A stretch of DNA of 64,000 nt from DASUPK01 sp963800285. Lineage in GTDB: Bacteria; Actinomycetota; Thermoleophilia; Solirubrobacterales; 70-9. Positions 1 through 8,571 of the stretch are shown piece by piece. Both the position numbers and the translations under genes were made by a program. The stretch covers positions 477,992 to 541,991 of the forward strand of contig CAWDAL010000014.1 of NCBI GenBank assembly GCA_963800285.1, written 5' to 3'. Numbering within the stretch: position 1 is the stretch's first letter; each line of letters starts with the position of its first letter. Under the pieces are notes generated by a model. The model searched no databases. It was not told the origin of the DNA and saw only the letters and a list, made by a program, of their open reading frames with translations.

Positions 1-2
1 AG

Positions 3-569
3 GGAGTCCGAACCCACAGATCCCATTGGATCGCACCGGCGGATGCCACGAGCTGGCTTGGTATCCCGGTGACGACAGTTCCGCGCACGCTGGTTGACCT
101 CGCCTCGGTCCTATCGGTACCCGAGCTGGGTCGTGCCGTACATGAGGCCGACGTCCGGCACCGGATCACTCCGAGTGCGGTGGAGGCGGTTCTCGCCCGC
201 CGCCACAACTGGCCAGGCGCCCGATCCCTTCGCCGAATTCTCTGGGGTGAGGTACCCGTGACCCTGAGCAAACTCGAATCAGACTTCCTCGACCGGCTCC
301 GGGAGACCGGGCTTCCTCTGCCCGGCGTGAATCGACTCGTCGACGGCCGGTACGTCGACTGTCGCTGGCCAACGAATCGCCTCACGGTCGAGCTCGACAG
401 CTACCGGTATCACCACACCAACTACGCCTGGGAGCAGGATCGGCAACGGGAGCGCGATGCCAGAGCCCGGGGCGACGAGTTCCGGCGCTACACCTGGAGC
501 GATGTCGATAAGGACCCCGGCCCGATGCTGGCGGAGCTGAGCTCCCTACTAACCGCCGGACCTTCCTGA
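3..569 (+). CDS. DUF559-like nuclease-fold protein, 5' partial
   Basis: The frame is open through the left window edge, so the true start lies outside. A GTG at 69 exists, but sequence upstream of it (HRSHWIAPAD, then GIPVTTVPRTLVDLA) reads like the normal middle of this family, so 69 is unlikely to be the start. The C-terminal half contains VDCRWPTNRLTVELDSYRYH followed by R/D-rich residues, the pattern of the restriction-endonuclease-like DUF559 (Vsr-like) fold often linked to AbiEi-type antitoxin N-domains in actinobacteria. Family assignment rests on motifs; the substrate is unknown. It is convergent with the methyltransferase that follows. Confidence 0.75.
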   Translation, partial: GVRTHRSHWIAPADATSWLGIPVTTVPRTLVDLASVLSVPELGRAVHEADVRHRITPSAVEAVLARRHNWPGARSLRRILWGEVPVTLSKLESDFLDRLRETGLPLPGVNRLVDGRYVDCRWPTNRLTVELDSYRYHHTNYAWEQDRQRERDARARGDEFRRYTWSDVDKDPGPMLAELSSLLTAGPS

Positions 570-613
570 TTAGGGGTGACGGTGCAACCCTTAAGAAGGT
601 AGGTCGATTTCGC

Positions 614-629
614 GGCCGCTCCGGCGGCC
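614..629. terminator. hairpin between convergent genes
   Basis: GGCCGC (614-619) and GCGGCC (624-629) form a perfect 6-bp stem closed by a TCCG tetraloop in the 66-bp gap between two convergent genes. There is no U-tract, so it is a possible bidirectional terminator only. Confidence 0.45.
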
Positions 630-635
630 CCGGGC

Positions 636-1469
636 CTACGCCTGGACCGTTACCCGCAGGAAGGTCGCGGGGATCGACGTGGCCTCATCGCTCGTGTTCT
701 GCTCGGTGAACAGGGCCTCGAGCTCCGCCTGGAGGTCGGCGTCGCGTCCGTCCGCGGCGGCGGCCTCGAACGCGTTCATGGTCGGCCCGTAGTAATCCCG
801 GAAATCGGCGACGATCTCCGGCGGCTGCCCCGGGTGGTTGAAGATGAAGGTGTCCCGCTCGAACGAGATCCGTTCCTCGGGGACCCCGGCCGCGGTGAAC
901 CGGTCGATCACGTCCCCCTCCACCCCCCAGGTCATGGGGCTGATGAAGCCCTCCGGCGGCGGGGGCGAATAGCCGGAGCTGATCTTCAGGATCTGCGCCA
1001 CCAGGGTCGGGTCGTTGGGGATCCAATTGCCCATCACGATCCGGCCACCGGGCTTCGTCACCCGGACCATCTCCTTCGCAACGTCGAAGGGCTTCGGGGC
1101 GAACATCCCCCCGAAGACGCTGATGACGAGATCGAACTGGTCGTCATCCAGCTCACTCAGATCAGGGGCGTCGCCCTCCTGGAACCTGAGGTTGCTGAGG
1201 CCGAGGGCCGCGGCGCGCTCGTTCCCGGCCGCGACCAGGTTGCTGGCGATGTCGACGCCGAGAACGTCTGCCCCCAACTGAGCCGCCGGCACCGCGGTGG
1301 TCCCGTCGCCGCAGCCGAGGTCCAGCACCCTGAGCCCCTCGGTGATCCCCAGCTTTCCGACGAGGGCCTCTCCGCTCTCTCGCATGGTCTCCGCGATGCG
1401 GGTGAAATCGCCCTTCTCCCACAACGCCTTGTTGGGATTGACCTTGTCTCGGGTCTCCTGGTCGTCCAT
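636..1469 (-). CDS. class I SAM-dependent methyltransferase
   Basis: 277 aa. The motif I glycine loop VLDLGCGDG lies near residues 48-56, the acidic end of strand 2 is GVDIA, and motif IV is DLVISVFGGMF, the Rossmann core of a Methyltransf_11/25-type enzyme. The C-terminal third (FISPMTWGVEGDVIDRF) resembles UbiE/COQ5-like small-molecule methyltransferases; the substrate is not predictable. The ATG at 1469 was chosen because GGAGGAGAGTC sits directly before it. A longer frame upstream lacks this ribosome site. It diverges from the membrane-protein gene at 1547. Confidence 0.85.
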   Translation of the reverse strand: MDDQETRDKVNPNKALWEKGDFTRIAETMRESGEALVGKLGITEGLRVLDLGCGDGTTAVPAAQLGADVLGVDIASNLVAAGNERAAALGLSNLRFQEGDAPDLSELDDDQFDLVISVFGGMFAPKPFDVAKEMVRVTKPGGRIVMGNWIPNDPTLVAQILKISSGYSPPPPEGFISPMTWGVEGDVIDRFTAAGVPEERISFERDTFIFNHPGQPPEIVADFRDYYGPTMNAFEAAAADGRDADLQAELEALFTEQNTSDEATSIPATFLRVTVQA

Positions 1470-1546
1470 GACTCTCCTCCGAGCGAGTGTGAATGCGGTC
1501 GGCCGAGCATACGGGCCGTGGCTAATGCCTGTGGTCCGGCGGGCCG

Positions 1547-2287
1547 ATGACTTGTCGCATGGACGCGAACCAATACGTCCTCGTCCACGGCATGCGCCGG
1601 ACTCGCTCCATCCTCGAGCGGTGGGGCGAGAACCCATGGCCGGTCGTGCGGACCTGGCTCGTCGGTGCGGTTCTGATCGCGCTCGGACTGCTCGCCGCCG
1701 TGACGGTGGCCGCGTCGATCCTGAAGCCCGACTACGGCTTCCACTACGGCCCGACGGCCCACGGCGGCGCCAGCCCCGACCGGGTCCTCGGCGTGCTGGG
1801 CCGCAACTCGCTGGTGCTGGCGCTGCACGCCTTCGCCTGCGTCGCGGGCTTCATCGCCGGCGCCACCCTGCCGCTGACCGCCGAGCGTCACACCGGCTTC
1901 GCCCGCCTGGTCCACGAGAAGGCGCGGCCGATCGCCTTCGCCTGGGTGATCGGCGTGACCTGCTTCTCGCTGCTCACGCAGACGATCGCCATCGGCCTCG
2001 TCGGCTCGACGATCTCCTGGGACCTCGGCATCTCGGTGCCGCTGCTGGTCCTGACCGCCATGCCACACGCCCTGCTCGAGCTGACCGCCGTGTTCCTGCC
2101 GCTCGCGGCTTGGACGATCGCCAGCCGGAAGGATGAGTGGGATCAGCTTCTCGCCGCGACCTTCGTCACCGTGGCGCTCGCCGTCCCGATGCTGATCGTC
2201 GCCGCGACCTGGGAGGTCTACGTCTGGCCGGACATCCTCCACGCGGTCGCCCCGGTCCACGTGATCTCGTGGGGCCCGCCGCGCTGA
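1547..2287 (+). CDS. SpoIIM/DUF95-like integral membrane protein
   Basis: 246 aa with about five hydrophobic helices (near residues 35-60, 85-108, 128-150, 160-185 and 205-230). The helix segment AMPHALLELTAVFLPLAAW matches the PHG-x-x-E-L-PA signature of SpoIIM (DUF95) membrane proteins, with A replacing the usual G after the His. Family members are broadly distributed and their biochemical role outside sporulation is unresolved. A second ATG at 1559 is an equally possible start; neither has a clear ribosome site. It converges on the DNA ligase gene 8 bp downstream. Confidence 0.65.
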   Translation: MTCRMDANQYVLVHGMRRTRSILERWGENPWPVVRTWLVGAVLIALGLLAAVTVAASILKPDYGFHYGPTAHGGASPDRVLGVLGRNSLVLALHAFACVAGFIAGATLPLTAERHTGFARLVHEKARPIAFAWVIGVTCFSLLTQTIAIGLVGSTISWDLGISVPLLVLTAMPHALLELTAVFLPLAAWTIASRKDEWDQLLAATFVTVALAVPMLIVAATWEVYVWPDILHAVAPVHVISWGPPR

Positions 2288-2294
2288 GCGGCGC

Positions 2295-3263
2295 CTAGAC
2301 CAGCTGGTCGAACCTGCAGTCCCTGGGCGCCTTGTCGTCGCGCCAGCGGACGATCTTCGAACCGTGACGGATGCGCCCGCCGGAGGTGTGGTCGTAAGTG
2401 ACCTCCACGACCAGCTCGGGACGCAGCGAGAACCACTCGAGCTCGCGGTCAGCGTCCCAGCGGCTCGGGTCGCCGGAGCCCTTCTCGCCGGTCTCGTACG
2501 GCTTCAGCGTCTGCACCAGCTCCTTCTTCTCCTTCGCCTTCAACCCCGAGGTGTGACCGATCGGCCGCAGCTTCCCCTTTTCGTAGAGCCCCAGGATCAG
2601 GGAGCCGACGGTCCCCGAGTGCTTGCCGGGTCGCCAGCCCATCACCACGCAATCGATCGTCCGCACCCGCTTGATCTTCACCATGCCCTTGCGCTGGCCG
2701 GGCTTGTAGATCGCGTGTAGCTCCTTGGCGATCACTCCCTCGCCCGAGAGCAGCAGCGGCTCCGCGCTCCTCGCGGTCTTGTAGAGCGGCGTCAGCTCCA
2801 CCGACCCGGAGGCGCTCTTCTTGCGGCCCGGCGCTGCCGCGATCAGCTCCTCGAGCGCCGCCCGCCGCTCCGCGAACGGCCTGCCGGTGAGCTTGCGGCG
2901 GTCGACCGCGAGCAGATCGAACGCCCTGAAGAGGGCCGGCGTCTTCTCGGCCAGCATCCTCACCCGCGACTCGGCCGGGTGGAGCCGGTTCTGCAGCCGG
3001 TCGAACTCCTCGCGTCCGTCCTCCCCGAGGATCACCAGCTCGCCGTCGAGGACGTAGCGGCCCTCGGGGAACTCGACCTCCGGGAAATAGCGCCGCAGCG
3101 GCTTGCCGCCACGCGACTGCAGGTAGACCTCGCCGCCGTCGACGTAGGCGAGCGCGCGAAAGCCGTCGTACTTCGGCTCATAGACCCAGTCCTCTCCCTC
3201 GGGCAGGACCTTGCGGGAAAGCGCGAGCTGCGGCTTGATCGGTGGCTTCAGTGCGAGGGCCAC
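2295..3263 (-). CDS. ATP-dependent DNA ligase (LigC/LigD-ligase type)
   Basis: 322 aa, the size of a stand-alone adenylation plus OB-fold ligase. Motif I is EPKYDGFRAL with the presumed AMP-accepting Lys31. Motif III-like LFRAFDLLAVD, motif IV EGVIAKE and motif V MVKIKR follow in order. The C-terminal OB part ends with ELVVEVTYDHTSGGRIRH, typical of actinobacterial LigC/LigD ligase domains used in end-joining or base-excision repair. No Ku or polymerase domain is nearby, but a separate LigD-type 3'-phosphoesterase is encoded at 25965. It diverges from the oxidase gene with only 12 bp between start codons. Confidence 0.9.
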   Translation of the reverse strand: MALALKPPIKPQLALSRKVLPEGEDWVYEPKYDGFRALAYVDGGEVYLQSRGGKPLRRYFPEVEFPEGRYVLDGELVILGEDGREEFDRLQNRLHPAESRVRMLAEKTPALFRAFDLLAVDRRKLTGRPFAERRAALEELIAAAPGRKKSASGSVELTPLYKTARSAEPLLLSGEGVIAKELHAIYKPGQRKGMVKIKRVRTIDCVVMGWRPGKHSGTVGSLILGLYEKGKLRPIGHTSGLKAKEKKELVQTLKPYETGEKGSGDPSRWDADRELEWFSLRPELVVEVTYDHTSGGRIRHGSKIVRWRDDKAPRDCRFDQLV

Positions 3264-3275
3264 AGCACGATCCTA

Positions 3276-4508
3276 ATGACGGCCTACTCTTGCCCGACCG
3301 TGGCCGAGGCTCCATCCAGCTGCGACGTCGTCGTGATCGGCGGCGGCATTCTCGGGCTCGCCGTCGCCCGCGAGCTGCTCGGCCGCCATCCGGATTCGAG
3401 CCTCTGCGTGCTGGAGCGCGAGGATCGGCTGGCCGCCCACCAGACGTCGCACTCGAGCGGCGTGATCCACGCGGGCATCTACTACGCGCCGGGATCACTG
3501 AAGGCCCGGCTCTGCGTGGAGGGCGCGCGGCTGCTCTACGCCTACTGCGACGAGCACGGCATCGAGGCGCGGCGCGAGGGCAAGCTGATCGTCGCCGCCG
3601 ACGAGGACGAGCTGCCGCGGCTCGACGAGCTAGAGCGCCGGGGGCGGGTGAACCGAGTCCCGGCGCTGCGCCGGATCGGCGCCGGTGAGATCGCGGAGAT
3701 CGAACCACACGCCCGCGGCGTGGCCGCGCTGCACTCGCCGGAGACCGGGGTAGTCGACTTCGCCCGCATCGCCGCCTCCTACGCCGCGGACGTCGAGCGG
3801 GCCGGCGGCGGCGTGGTGACCGGAGCCGGGGTGCGGCGACTCACGCCCGGCGGCGGGCGCATCGCCGTCGAGCACGAGCGTGGCACGACCGATGCCGGCT
3901 TCGTGATCAGCTGCGCCGGAGCGTGGTCCGACCGATTGGCGGTGGCCGCGGGCGCGCCGGCCGAGCCGCGCATCGTCCCCTTCCGCGGCGGCTACCTGCG
4001 CCTGCGGCCCGAGCGCCGCGAGCTGGTGCGCGCCAGCATCTACCCCGTTCCGGACCCCGACCTTCCCTTCCTCGGCGGACATCTGACCAGGACGATCGAC
4101 GGCGAGGTCCTGCTCGGGCCCTCGGCACTGCTGGTCTGGGCCCGGGACGCGTACCGGCTCGGCCGGGTGCGCGCCGCGGACCTGCGATCGAACCTCGCCT
4201 GGCCCGGTACCTGGCGCCTGATGGCGCGCTTCTGGCGCACCGGCATCACGGAGATCCGTCACGCCGCGAGCAAGCGGTCCTTCGTCTCGGAGCTGCAGCG
4301 CTTCGTCCCGGAGCTCAGCATCGGCGACGTCCTGCCGGGCCTCTCCGGCATCCGCGCTCAGGCACTGGACCGCGACGGCAAGCTGGTCGACGACTTCGTC
4401 GTCCACCGCACGGAGCGGGCGCTGCACGTCCGCAACGCGCCCTCCCCGGCCGCGACCTCGTCGCTGTCCCTGGCGAAGCTGATCGCCGACGAGGCCGAGA
4501 GGGGCTAG
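3276..4508 (+). CDS. lhgO: L-2-hydroxyglutarate oxidase (LhgO-like FAD enzyme)
   Basis: 410 aa DAO-family flavoenzyme. The N-terminal FAD Rossmann motif is DVVVIGGGILGLAVARELL (about residues 17-35). SHSSGVIHAGIYYAPGSLKA follows, a signature of L-2-hydroxyglutarate oxidase/dehydrogenase, which returns L-2-hydroxyglutarate to 2-oxoglutarate. The central RIVPFRGGYLRLRPE and the C-terminal GIRAQALD segment also fit the family. Start: ATG at 3276; upstream frame sequence overlaps the divergent ligase and is not conserved-looking. Its TAG stop shares a CTAG with the convergent small membrane gene. Substrate is assigned by family only. Confidence 0.82.
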   Translation: MTAYSCPTVAEAPSSCDVVVIGGGILGLAVARELLGRHPDSSLCVLEREDRLAAHQTSHSSGVIHAGIYYAPGSLKARLCVEGARLLYAYCDEHGIEARREGKLIVAADEDELPRLDELERRGRVNRVPALRRIGAGEIAEIEPHARGVAALHSPETGVVDFARIAASYAADVERAGGGVVTGAGVRRLTPGGGRIAVEHERGTTDAGFVISCAGAWSDRLAVAAGAPAEPRIVPFRGGYLRLRPERRELVRASIYPVPDPDLPFLGGHLTRTIDGEVLLGPSALLVWARDAYRLGRVRAADLRSNLAWPGTWRLMARFWRTGITEIRHAASKRSFVSELQRFVPELSIGDVLPGLSGIRAQALDRDGKLVDDFVVHRTERALHVRNAPSPAATSSLSLAKLIADEAERG

Positions 4509-4753
4509 CAGCCGCCGACCAGCAGGAAGATCAGGACGATCACGACGATCACCGCCGCTCCGGCGATCAGCCGCCGGCGCATGTAGACGTCGGGCCCGCC
4601 GTAGTGATGCGACACCGGGCCCTCGGCGCCGCGAGGACCGGAGCCTTCGAGCAGGTCCTCGTCACCGGTGGCCGGCGGCTCTCCCCGCCGGGCCCGGGCG
4701 CGAGCCTCGGCCGCGGCGCGCCGCTCCTCGGAGCTTCTGCCGCTCGATTCCAT
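4505..4753 (-). CDS. small tail-anchored membrane protein
   Basis: 82 aa. A charged, Ala/Arg/Glu-rich N-terminal half is followed by a single C-terminal hydrophobic helix (about residues 60-80, LIAGAAVIVVIVLIFLLVGG) ending in Cys. The layout predicts a C-tail-anchored protein with a cytoplasmic basic/acidic domain. No family recognised. The gene overlaps the upstream convergent oxidase by 4 bp (shared CTAG). Confidence 0.55.
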   Translation of the reverse strand: MESSGRSSEERRAAAEARARARRGEPPATGDEDLLEGSGPRGAEGPVSHHYGGPDVYMRRRLIAGAAVIVVIVLIFLLVGGC

Positions 4754-4778
4754 GCGCCCAGCCTAAGGGTCCGGACGC

Positions 4779-5603
4779 CTAGAGGGGAACGGGAACTCCC
4801 AGGTCATTGAGGGTCAGCCCCAGGTCACGGATCGGGCGAACGCCGCCAGCCGACGGCGCCGAGATCTCCTGGGGCTTTCCGACGTCGCTGATCACGAGGT
4901 CGAGGGCGAGCGCGATCGAGCTGGCCCCGCGCAACGCCGGCTGATCTGCCGAAGGAATGCCCAGCACCGCTCCGATCTCGAGCTCGTGCAGCGTGCGGTC
5001 GTCAAAGCCGACGCAGGCGGTCGCCCTGCCGGACACCGACGGCGCCTCCGAGAGGCCCAGCGCCCCGGTCAGAGCGGCGAGATCACGCGCCATGGCCTCT
5101 CCCCGCAGCGGCGCGGAGATCCGTTCGCAGTCGGCGCCGCCCTCATGTCCCTGCCCATTGACCCGCGCGCGGCCGAACCAGGAGCGCGGGCGGATCGCCG
5201 CCGCCCGCGCGATCCGGGCGTTGGCGGCCGCCACGGCATCGGTCCCGACCTCGTAGGTATCGCCGTAGACGGTGAGGTAGGCGTTGGTTCCGGTCGAGAG
5301 GAGGTGTCCCCCGACGGGGAACCCGAGCGCGCTCGCGCTCATCCGCCAGTTGAGCTTTGGAATCGTGTGGCCCTCGCCGCTCATGTAGGGCCCCGAGAGC
5401 CGCACCCGCAACGGCCCCGAGAGCTCCTGCACGCCGCGCACCTGGAGGCGGAGATCGAGATCGGTTTCGGCGCTCGCAATCGGGTGCGCAGCGGCCGCGT
5501 CCAGCATCTTCTCCGGATTCACGGTCTCGTGGCTGGAGCCGCCGCAACCCGCAGCGTTAACAACCACGACCAGGAGAAGTGCCAGGATTGTGCGGCTGCG
5601 CAT
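4779..5603 (-). CDS. secreted lipoprotein
   Basis: 274 aa. The ATG at 5603 gives a classic type II signal peptide: basic MRSR, a hydrophobic run, then the lipobox NAAGC with the lipidated Cys at about residue 20. The mature part contains DLDLRLQVRG and repeated beta-strand-like segments that loosely resemble LppX/LprG-type lipid-binding lipoproteins of actinobacteria, but the match is too weak to name. Frames upstream of 5603 are not used because the signal peptide begins there. It diverges from the mannosyltransferase gene at 5631. Confidence 0.7.
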   Translation of the reverse strand: MRSRTILALLLVVVVNAAGCGGSSHETVNPEKMLDAAAAHPIASAETDLDLRLQVRGVQELSGPLRVRLSGPYMSGEGHTIPKLNWRMSASALGFPVGGHLLSTGTNAYLTVYGDTYEVGTDAVAAANARIARAAAIRPRSWFGRARVNGQGHEGGADCERISAPLRGEAMARDLAALTGALGLSEAPSVSGRATACVGFDDRTLHELEIGAVLGIPSADQPALRGASSIALALDLVISDVGKPQEISAPSAGGVRPIRDLGLTLNDLGVPVPL

Positions 5604-5630
5604 GCGGGCGCAGCGTAGTGGCGGCGGCCA

Positions 5631-6797
5631 ATGCCCATGAGCCACCCGAACGTCGAGACCGCTGAGTCCCTCGCCCTTCCCGGCCTGAGCGCGGAACGGC
5701 GCGCCGCCGCCCGTGACGCCTGGGCCGCCTTCTGGTCCTCTCGCGCGATCGTCTGGGCAGCCAGCACGGCGGCCGTCCTGATCTTCGGCTGGGCCTCCGA
5801 GACGTCCGCCCGGCTCGACCCGCTCTACAGGACGCTCCCCTACGCGGACTCGTTCGCGAACCTGCTGATCGCACCGGCGGCTCGCTTCGATGCCGCCTGG
5901 TACCTGGCGATCGCCAACCACGGCTACGAGGTGGGCGGCAGGGCCGCCTTCTTCCCGGTCTTCCCCGGTCTCGTCCGGATGGGCGGCGGGCTGATCGGAT
6001 CGCCGCTGCTCGCGGGCATCCTGATCTCGTCGGGTTGCGGCCTCGGCGGCCTCTACCTCCTGCACCGGCTGGTCGCCCTCGATTTCGGGATCGAGCGGGC
6101 TCGCACCGTCGTCTGGCTCGCCGCCTGGTTCCCGGCGGGAATGCTCGGCGCGGTGGCGGCGGCGACCTGCAGCGGAGGCGTGGTCGTGCTCGTTCCGCTG
6201 CTGATCATCTACTGGCACAGCCACCAACGCCGGATCCGCCCCGACATCCTCTGGCTGCTGCTCGGCGTCCCGGCGGGGCTTGCCGCGTACGTCCTCTATC
6301 TCGGGCTCTCGACGGGCGACCCGACCTCCGTCTTCTCGGCACAGGCCGCCTGGCATCGCAGCTTCGTGCCGCTCGGGGGACTGGCGCTCGGGCTGTGGAG
6401 CGCGATCCGCGGCGCCGGGGAGCTGCTCATCCCGAGCCTGGCCCGGTCCCCCGCCGCGAACACTCACGGCGTGCCCACCCAGCTGATCGACCTCCGCGAC
6501 ATCGCGATGTTCTGCTTCCTGGCCGGCGGCATCTGGCTCTGCCAGGAGGCCGGCCGCCGCCTCGGCCCGGCCTACACCGCCTACGCGGTCTGCGGCATCG
6601 CCCTGCCGCTCTCGGTACCGGCCGGCGGCTTCGCGCTGATGTCCCTGCCGCGCTTCGAGTTCGTGATCTTCCCCCTCTGGATCGCCCTCGCCCTCTGGGC
6701 GCATGAGCGGCAACGGGTGCGGCAGGTCCTCTGGCTGTTCGGGACGCTGCTCGCGATCTGCAGCGCGCTGTTCGCCGTTTGGGCCTTGGCGCCCTAG
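5631..6797 (+). CDS. GT-C mannosyltransferase-family membrane protein (PIG-V-like)
   Basis: 388 aa, about nine hydrophobic helices. RFDAAWYLAIANHGYE followed by AFFPVFPGLVR is the luminal-loop signature of bacterial PIG-V-like GT-C transferases, which use polyprenyl-phosphate sugar donors to glycosylate envelope lipids or proteins. After AAWFPAG the sequence jumps directly to MLGAVAAAT, where most relatives carry another helix with a YSE/YTE motif. This looks like an in-frame loss of about 30 residues. Two ATGs (5631, 5637) are possible starts. The stop is 14 bp before the acyl-CoA dehydrogenase start. Confidence 0.75.
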   Translation: MPMSHPNVETAESLALPGLSAERRAAARDAWAAFWSSRAIVWAASTAAVLIFGWASETSARLDPLYRTLPYADSFANLLIAPAARFDAAWYLAIANHGYEVGGRAAFFPVFPGLVRMGGGLIGSPLLAGILISSGCGLGGLYLLHRLVALDFGIERARTVVWLAAWFPAGMLGAVAAATCSGGVVVLVPLLIIYWHSHQRRIRPDILWLLLGVPAGLAAYVLYLGLSTGDPTSVFSAQAAWHRSFVPLGGLALGLWSAIRGAGELLIPSLARSPAANTHGVPTQLIDLRDIAMFCFLAGGIWLCQEAGRRLGPAYTAYAVCGIALPLSVPAGGFALMSLPRFEFVIFPLWIALALWAHERQRVRQVLWLFGTLLAICSALFAVWALAP

Positions 6798-6798
6798 G

Positions 6799-6804
6799 TA
6801 GGCT
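6799..6804 (+). promoter_or_regulatory. leaderless -10 box (TAGGCT)
   Basis: TAGGCT lies exactly 6 nt before the ATG at 6811. This is the spacing expected if transcription starts on the start codon. There is no ribosome-binding site in front of the gene. Confidence 0.5.
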
Positions 6805-6810
6805 CAGGCG

Positions 6811-8571
6811 ATGGGCGTCCGCGAGGCGATTCCGCGTGAGGACGAGGCGCAGGAGGGCGTCTCGTCGTTCGCGAAGTCGCTCTTCCTCGGCGAGATCCAC
6901 GAGGAGCTCGTCTTCCCCTGGCCGGCCACCGCGACGGACGAGCAGGACAAGGTCCGGGACCTCAATAGCCGCATCCGGGAGTACTGCGCGGATCACTACG
7001 ACCCGCGGAAGGCAGAGGAGGAGCGCTGGATCCCCGAGGAAGTTCTCCGGGACCTCGGCGAGATCGGTGCGCTCGGCCTCTACGTCGACCCGGCCTACGG
7101 CGGCCAGGGCCTCTCACAGACCGGCTACGCGCGGGTGTTCGAGACCGTCGGCCAGATCGACGCGACGCTGGCGATCGTCCTCGGCGTCCACCAGTCGATC
7201 GGCTTCAAGGGGATCTCGCTCTTCGGGACCGACGAGCAGAAGGAGCGCTGGCTACCCGACCTCGCCGCCGGCCGCAAGCTCGCCGCCTTCGCTCTCACCG
7301 AGCCCGAGGCCGGCTCGGACGCCTACAACGTGCAGTCGCGGGCGGTCCAGCAGCCGGACGGGGCCTGGGTCCTGAACGGGGAGAAGCGCTACATCGGCAA
7401 CGGCTCGCGGGCCGACGTGATCACCACCTTCGCCCGCGCCGAGATCGACGGCGAGGACCGCCACATCGCGCTCATCCTCGAGAAGGGGATGGACGGCCTC
7501 GAGGTCGGCGAGCGCTTCGACACGATGGGCCTGCAGGCGAACGACCTCCGCCGCCTTTACTTCAAGGACGTCAGGGTGCCGCCCGAGAACGTCCTCGGCG
7601 ACCCGGGCCAGGGGTTCCGCGTCGCGATGCAGATCCTCAACAACGGGCGCATCGGCCTGGGCACTGGCTCGGTCGGTGGCGCCAAGAAGCTGCTCGACCT
7701 GGCCATCGACCACGTCAAGGAGCGCCGCCAGTTCGGGCGCCCCCTGGCCGACTTCGAGCTCGTCCAGGACAAGATCGGCTGGATGGTCACGTACCTCTTC
7801 GGGCTCGAGTCCATGTGCTACCTGACCTGCGGCCTGGTGGACGCCGGGGTCCCCGACTACTCCCTGGAGTCGGCGGTCTGCAAGGTCTCCGGGACGGAGT
7901 TCCTCTGGTACGCGGCCAACCGCGCTCTCCAGCTCGCCGGCGGCGAGGGATACATGCGCGACCGCCCCTACGAGAAGATCCTGCGCGACACGCGGATCTA
8001 TCCCATCTTCGAGGGGGCGAACGACGTGCTCCGGGCCTTCATCACGCTCGGCGGCTTCAAACCCGTGGGCGAGAAGCTGGAGGGACTCTCCGAGATCGAG
8101 CTCAGCGACCCGATCCGCTCGATCGGGGTGCTGGTCGAGTACGCCAGCGACCGCATCCAGCGCGAGGTGCGCCCGGACAAGATCACCAAGGCGCACGAGG
8201 AGCTCTCCGACCACGCCGATTCCGTCTCCGACCAGGTCAAGCGGCTCGCCGCGACCACTGAGAAGCTCCTGCGAGAGAACAAGAAGGGGATCGTCGAGCG
8301 GCAGTTCCAGCAGAAGCGACTCGCGGACAACGTCGCCGACATCTACGCCCAGGTGGCACTGCTCTCTCGGGTCAGCCACATCTTCGAGGACCAGGGGGTC
8401 GAGCCATCGGGCCAGGAGCGCTTCATCGCGGACACCTTCTGCACGCGGGCGGCGCGCCGGGTGAGCTCGCGCTTCGACCAGATCGAGTCGAACGACGACG
8501 AGCGGATGACCGCAATCGCGAAGCTCGCCTACAAGCGCGGCTCGTACGGCTACGCGCTGTTCGAGGATTAG
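6811..8571 (+). CDS. acyl-CoA dehydrogenase, VLCAD-like long form
   Basis: 586 aa, longer than the usual 380-400 aa because of a C-terminal helical extension, as in VLCAD/FadE-type enzymes. It has the N-terminal helical domain, then FALTEPEAGSDA (flavin/substrate loop), the middle beta domain, ERRQFGRPLADFELVQDKI, and IFEGANDVLRAF carrying the presumed catalytic Glu (about residue 401). It would catalyse FAD-dependent alpha-beta dehydrogenation of fatty acyl-CoA in beta-oxidation; the thiolase at 11968 could act later in the same pathway. Its TAG abuts the convergent hydrolase stop. Confidence 0.92.
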   Translation: MGVREAIPREDEAQEGVSSFAKSLFLGEIHEELVFPWPATATDEQDKVRDLNSRIREYCADHYDPRKAEEERWIPEEVLRDLGEIGALGLYVDPAYGGQGLSQTGYARVFETVGQIDATLAIVLGVHQSIGFKGISLFGTDEQKERWLPDLAAGRKLAAFALTEPEAGSDAYNVQSRAVQQPDGAWVLNGEKRYIGNGSRADVITTFARAEIDGEDRHIALILEKGMDGLEVGERFDTMGLQANDLRRLYFKDVRVPPENVLGDPGQGFRVAMQILNNGRIGLGTGSVGGAKKLLDLAIDHVKERRQFGRPLADFELVQDKIGWMVTYLFGLESMCYLTCGLVDAGVPDYSLESAVCKVSGTEFLWYAANRALQLAGGEGYMRDRPYEKILRDTRIYPIFEGANDVLRAFITLGGFKPVGEKLEGLSEIELSDPIRSIGVLVEYASDRIQREVRPDKITKAHEELSDHADSVSDQVKRLAATTEKLLRENKKGIVERQFQQKRLADNVADIYAQVALLSRVSHIFEDQGVEPSGQERFIADTFCTRAARRVSSRFDQIESNDDERMTAIAKLAYKRGSYGYALFED

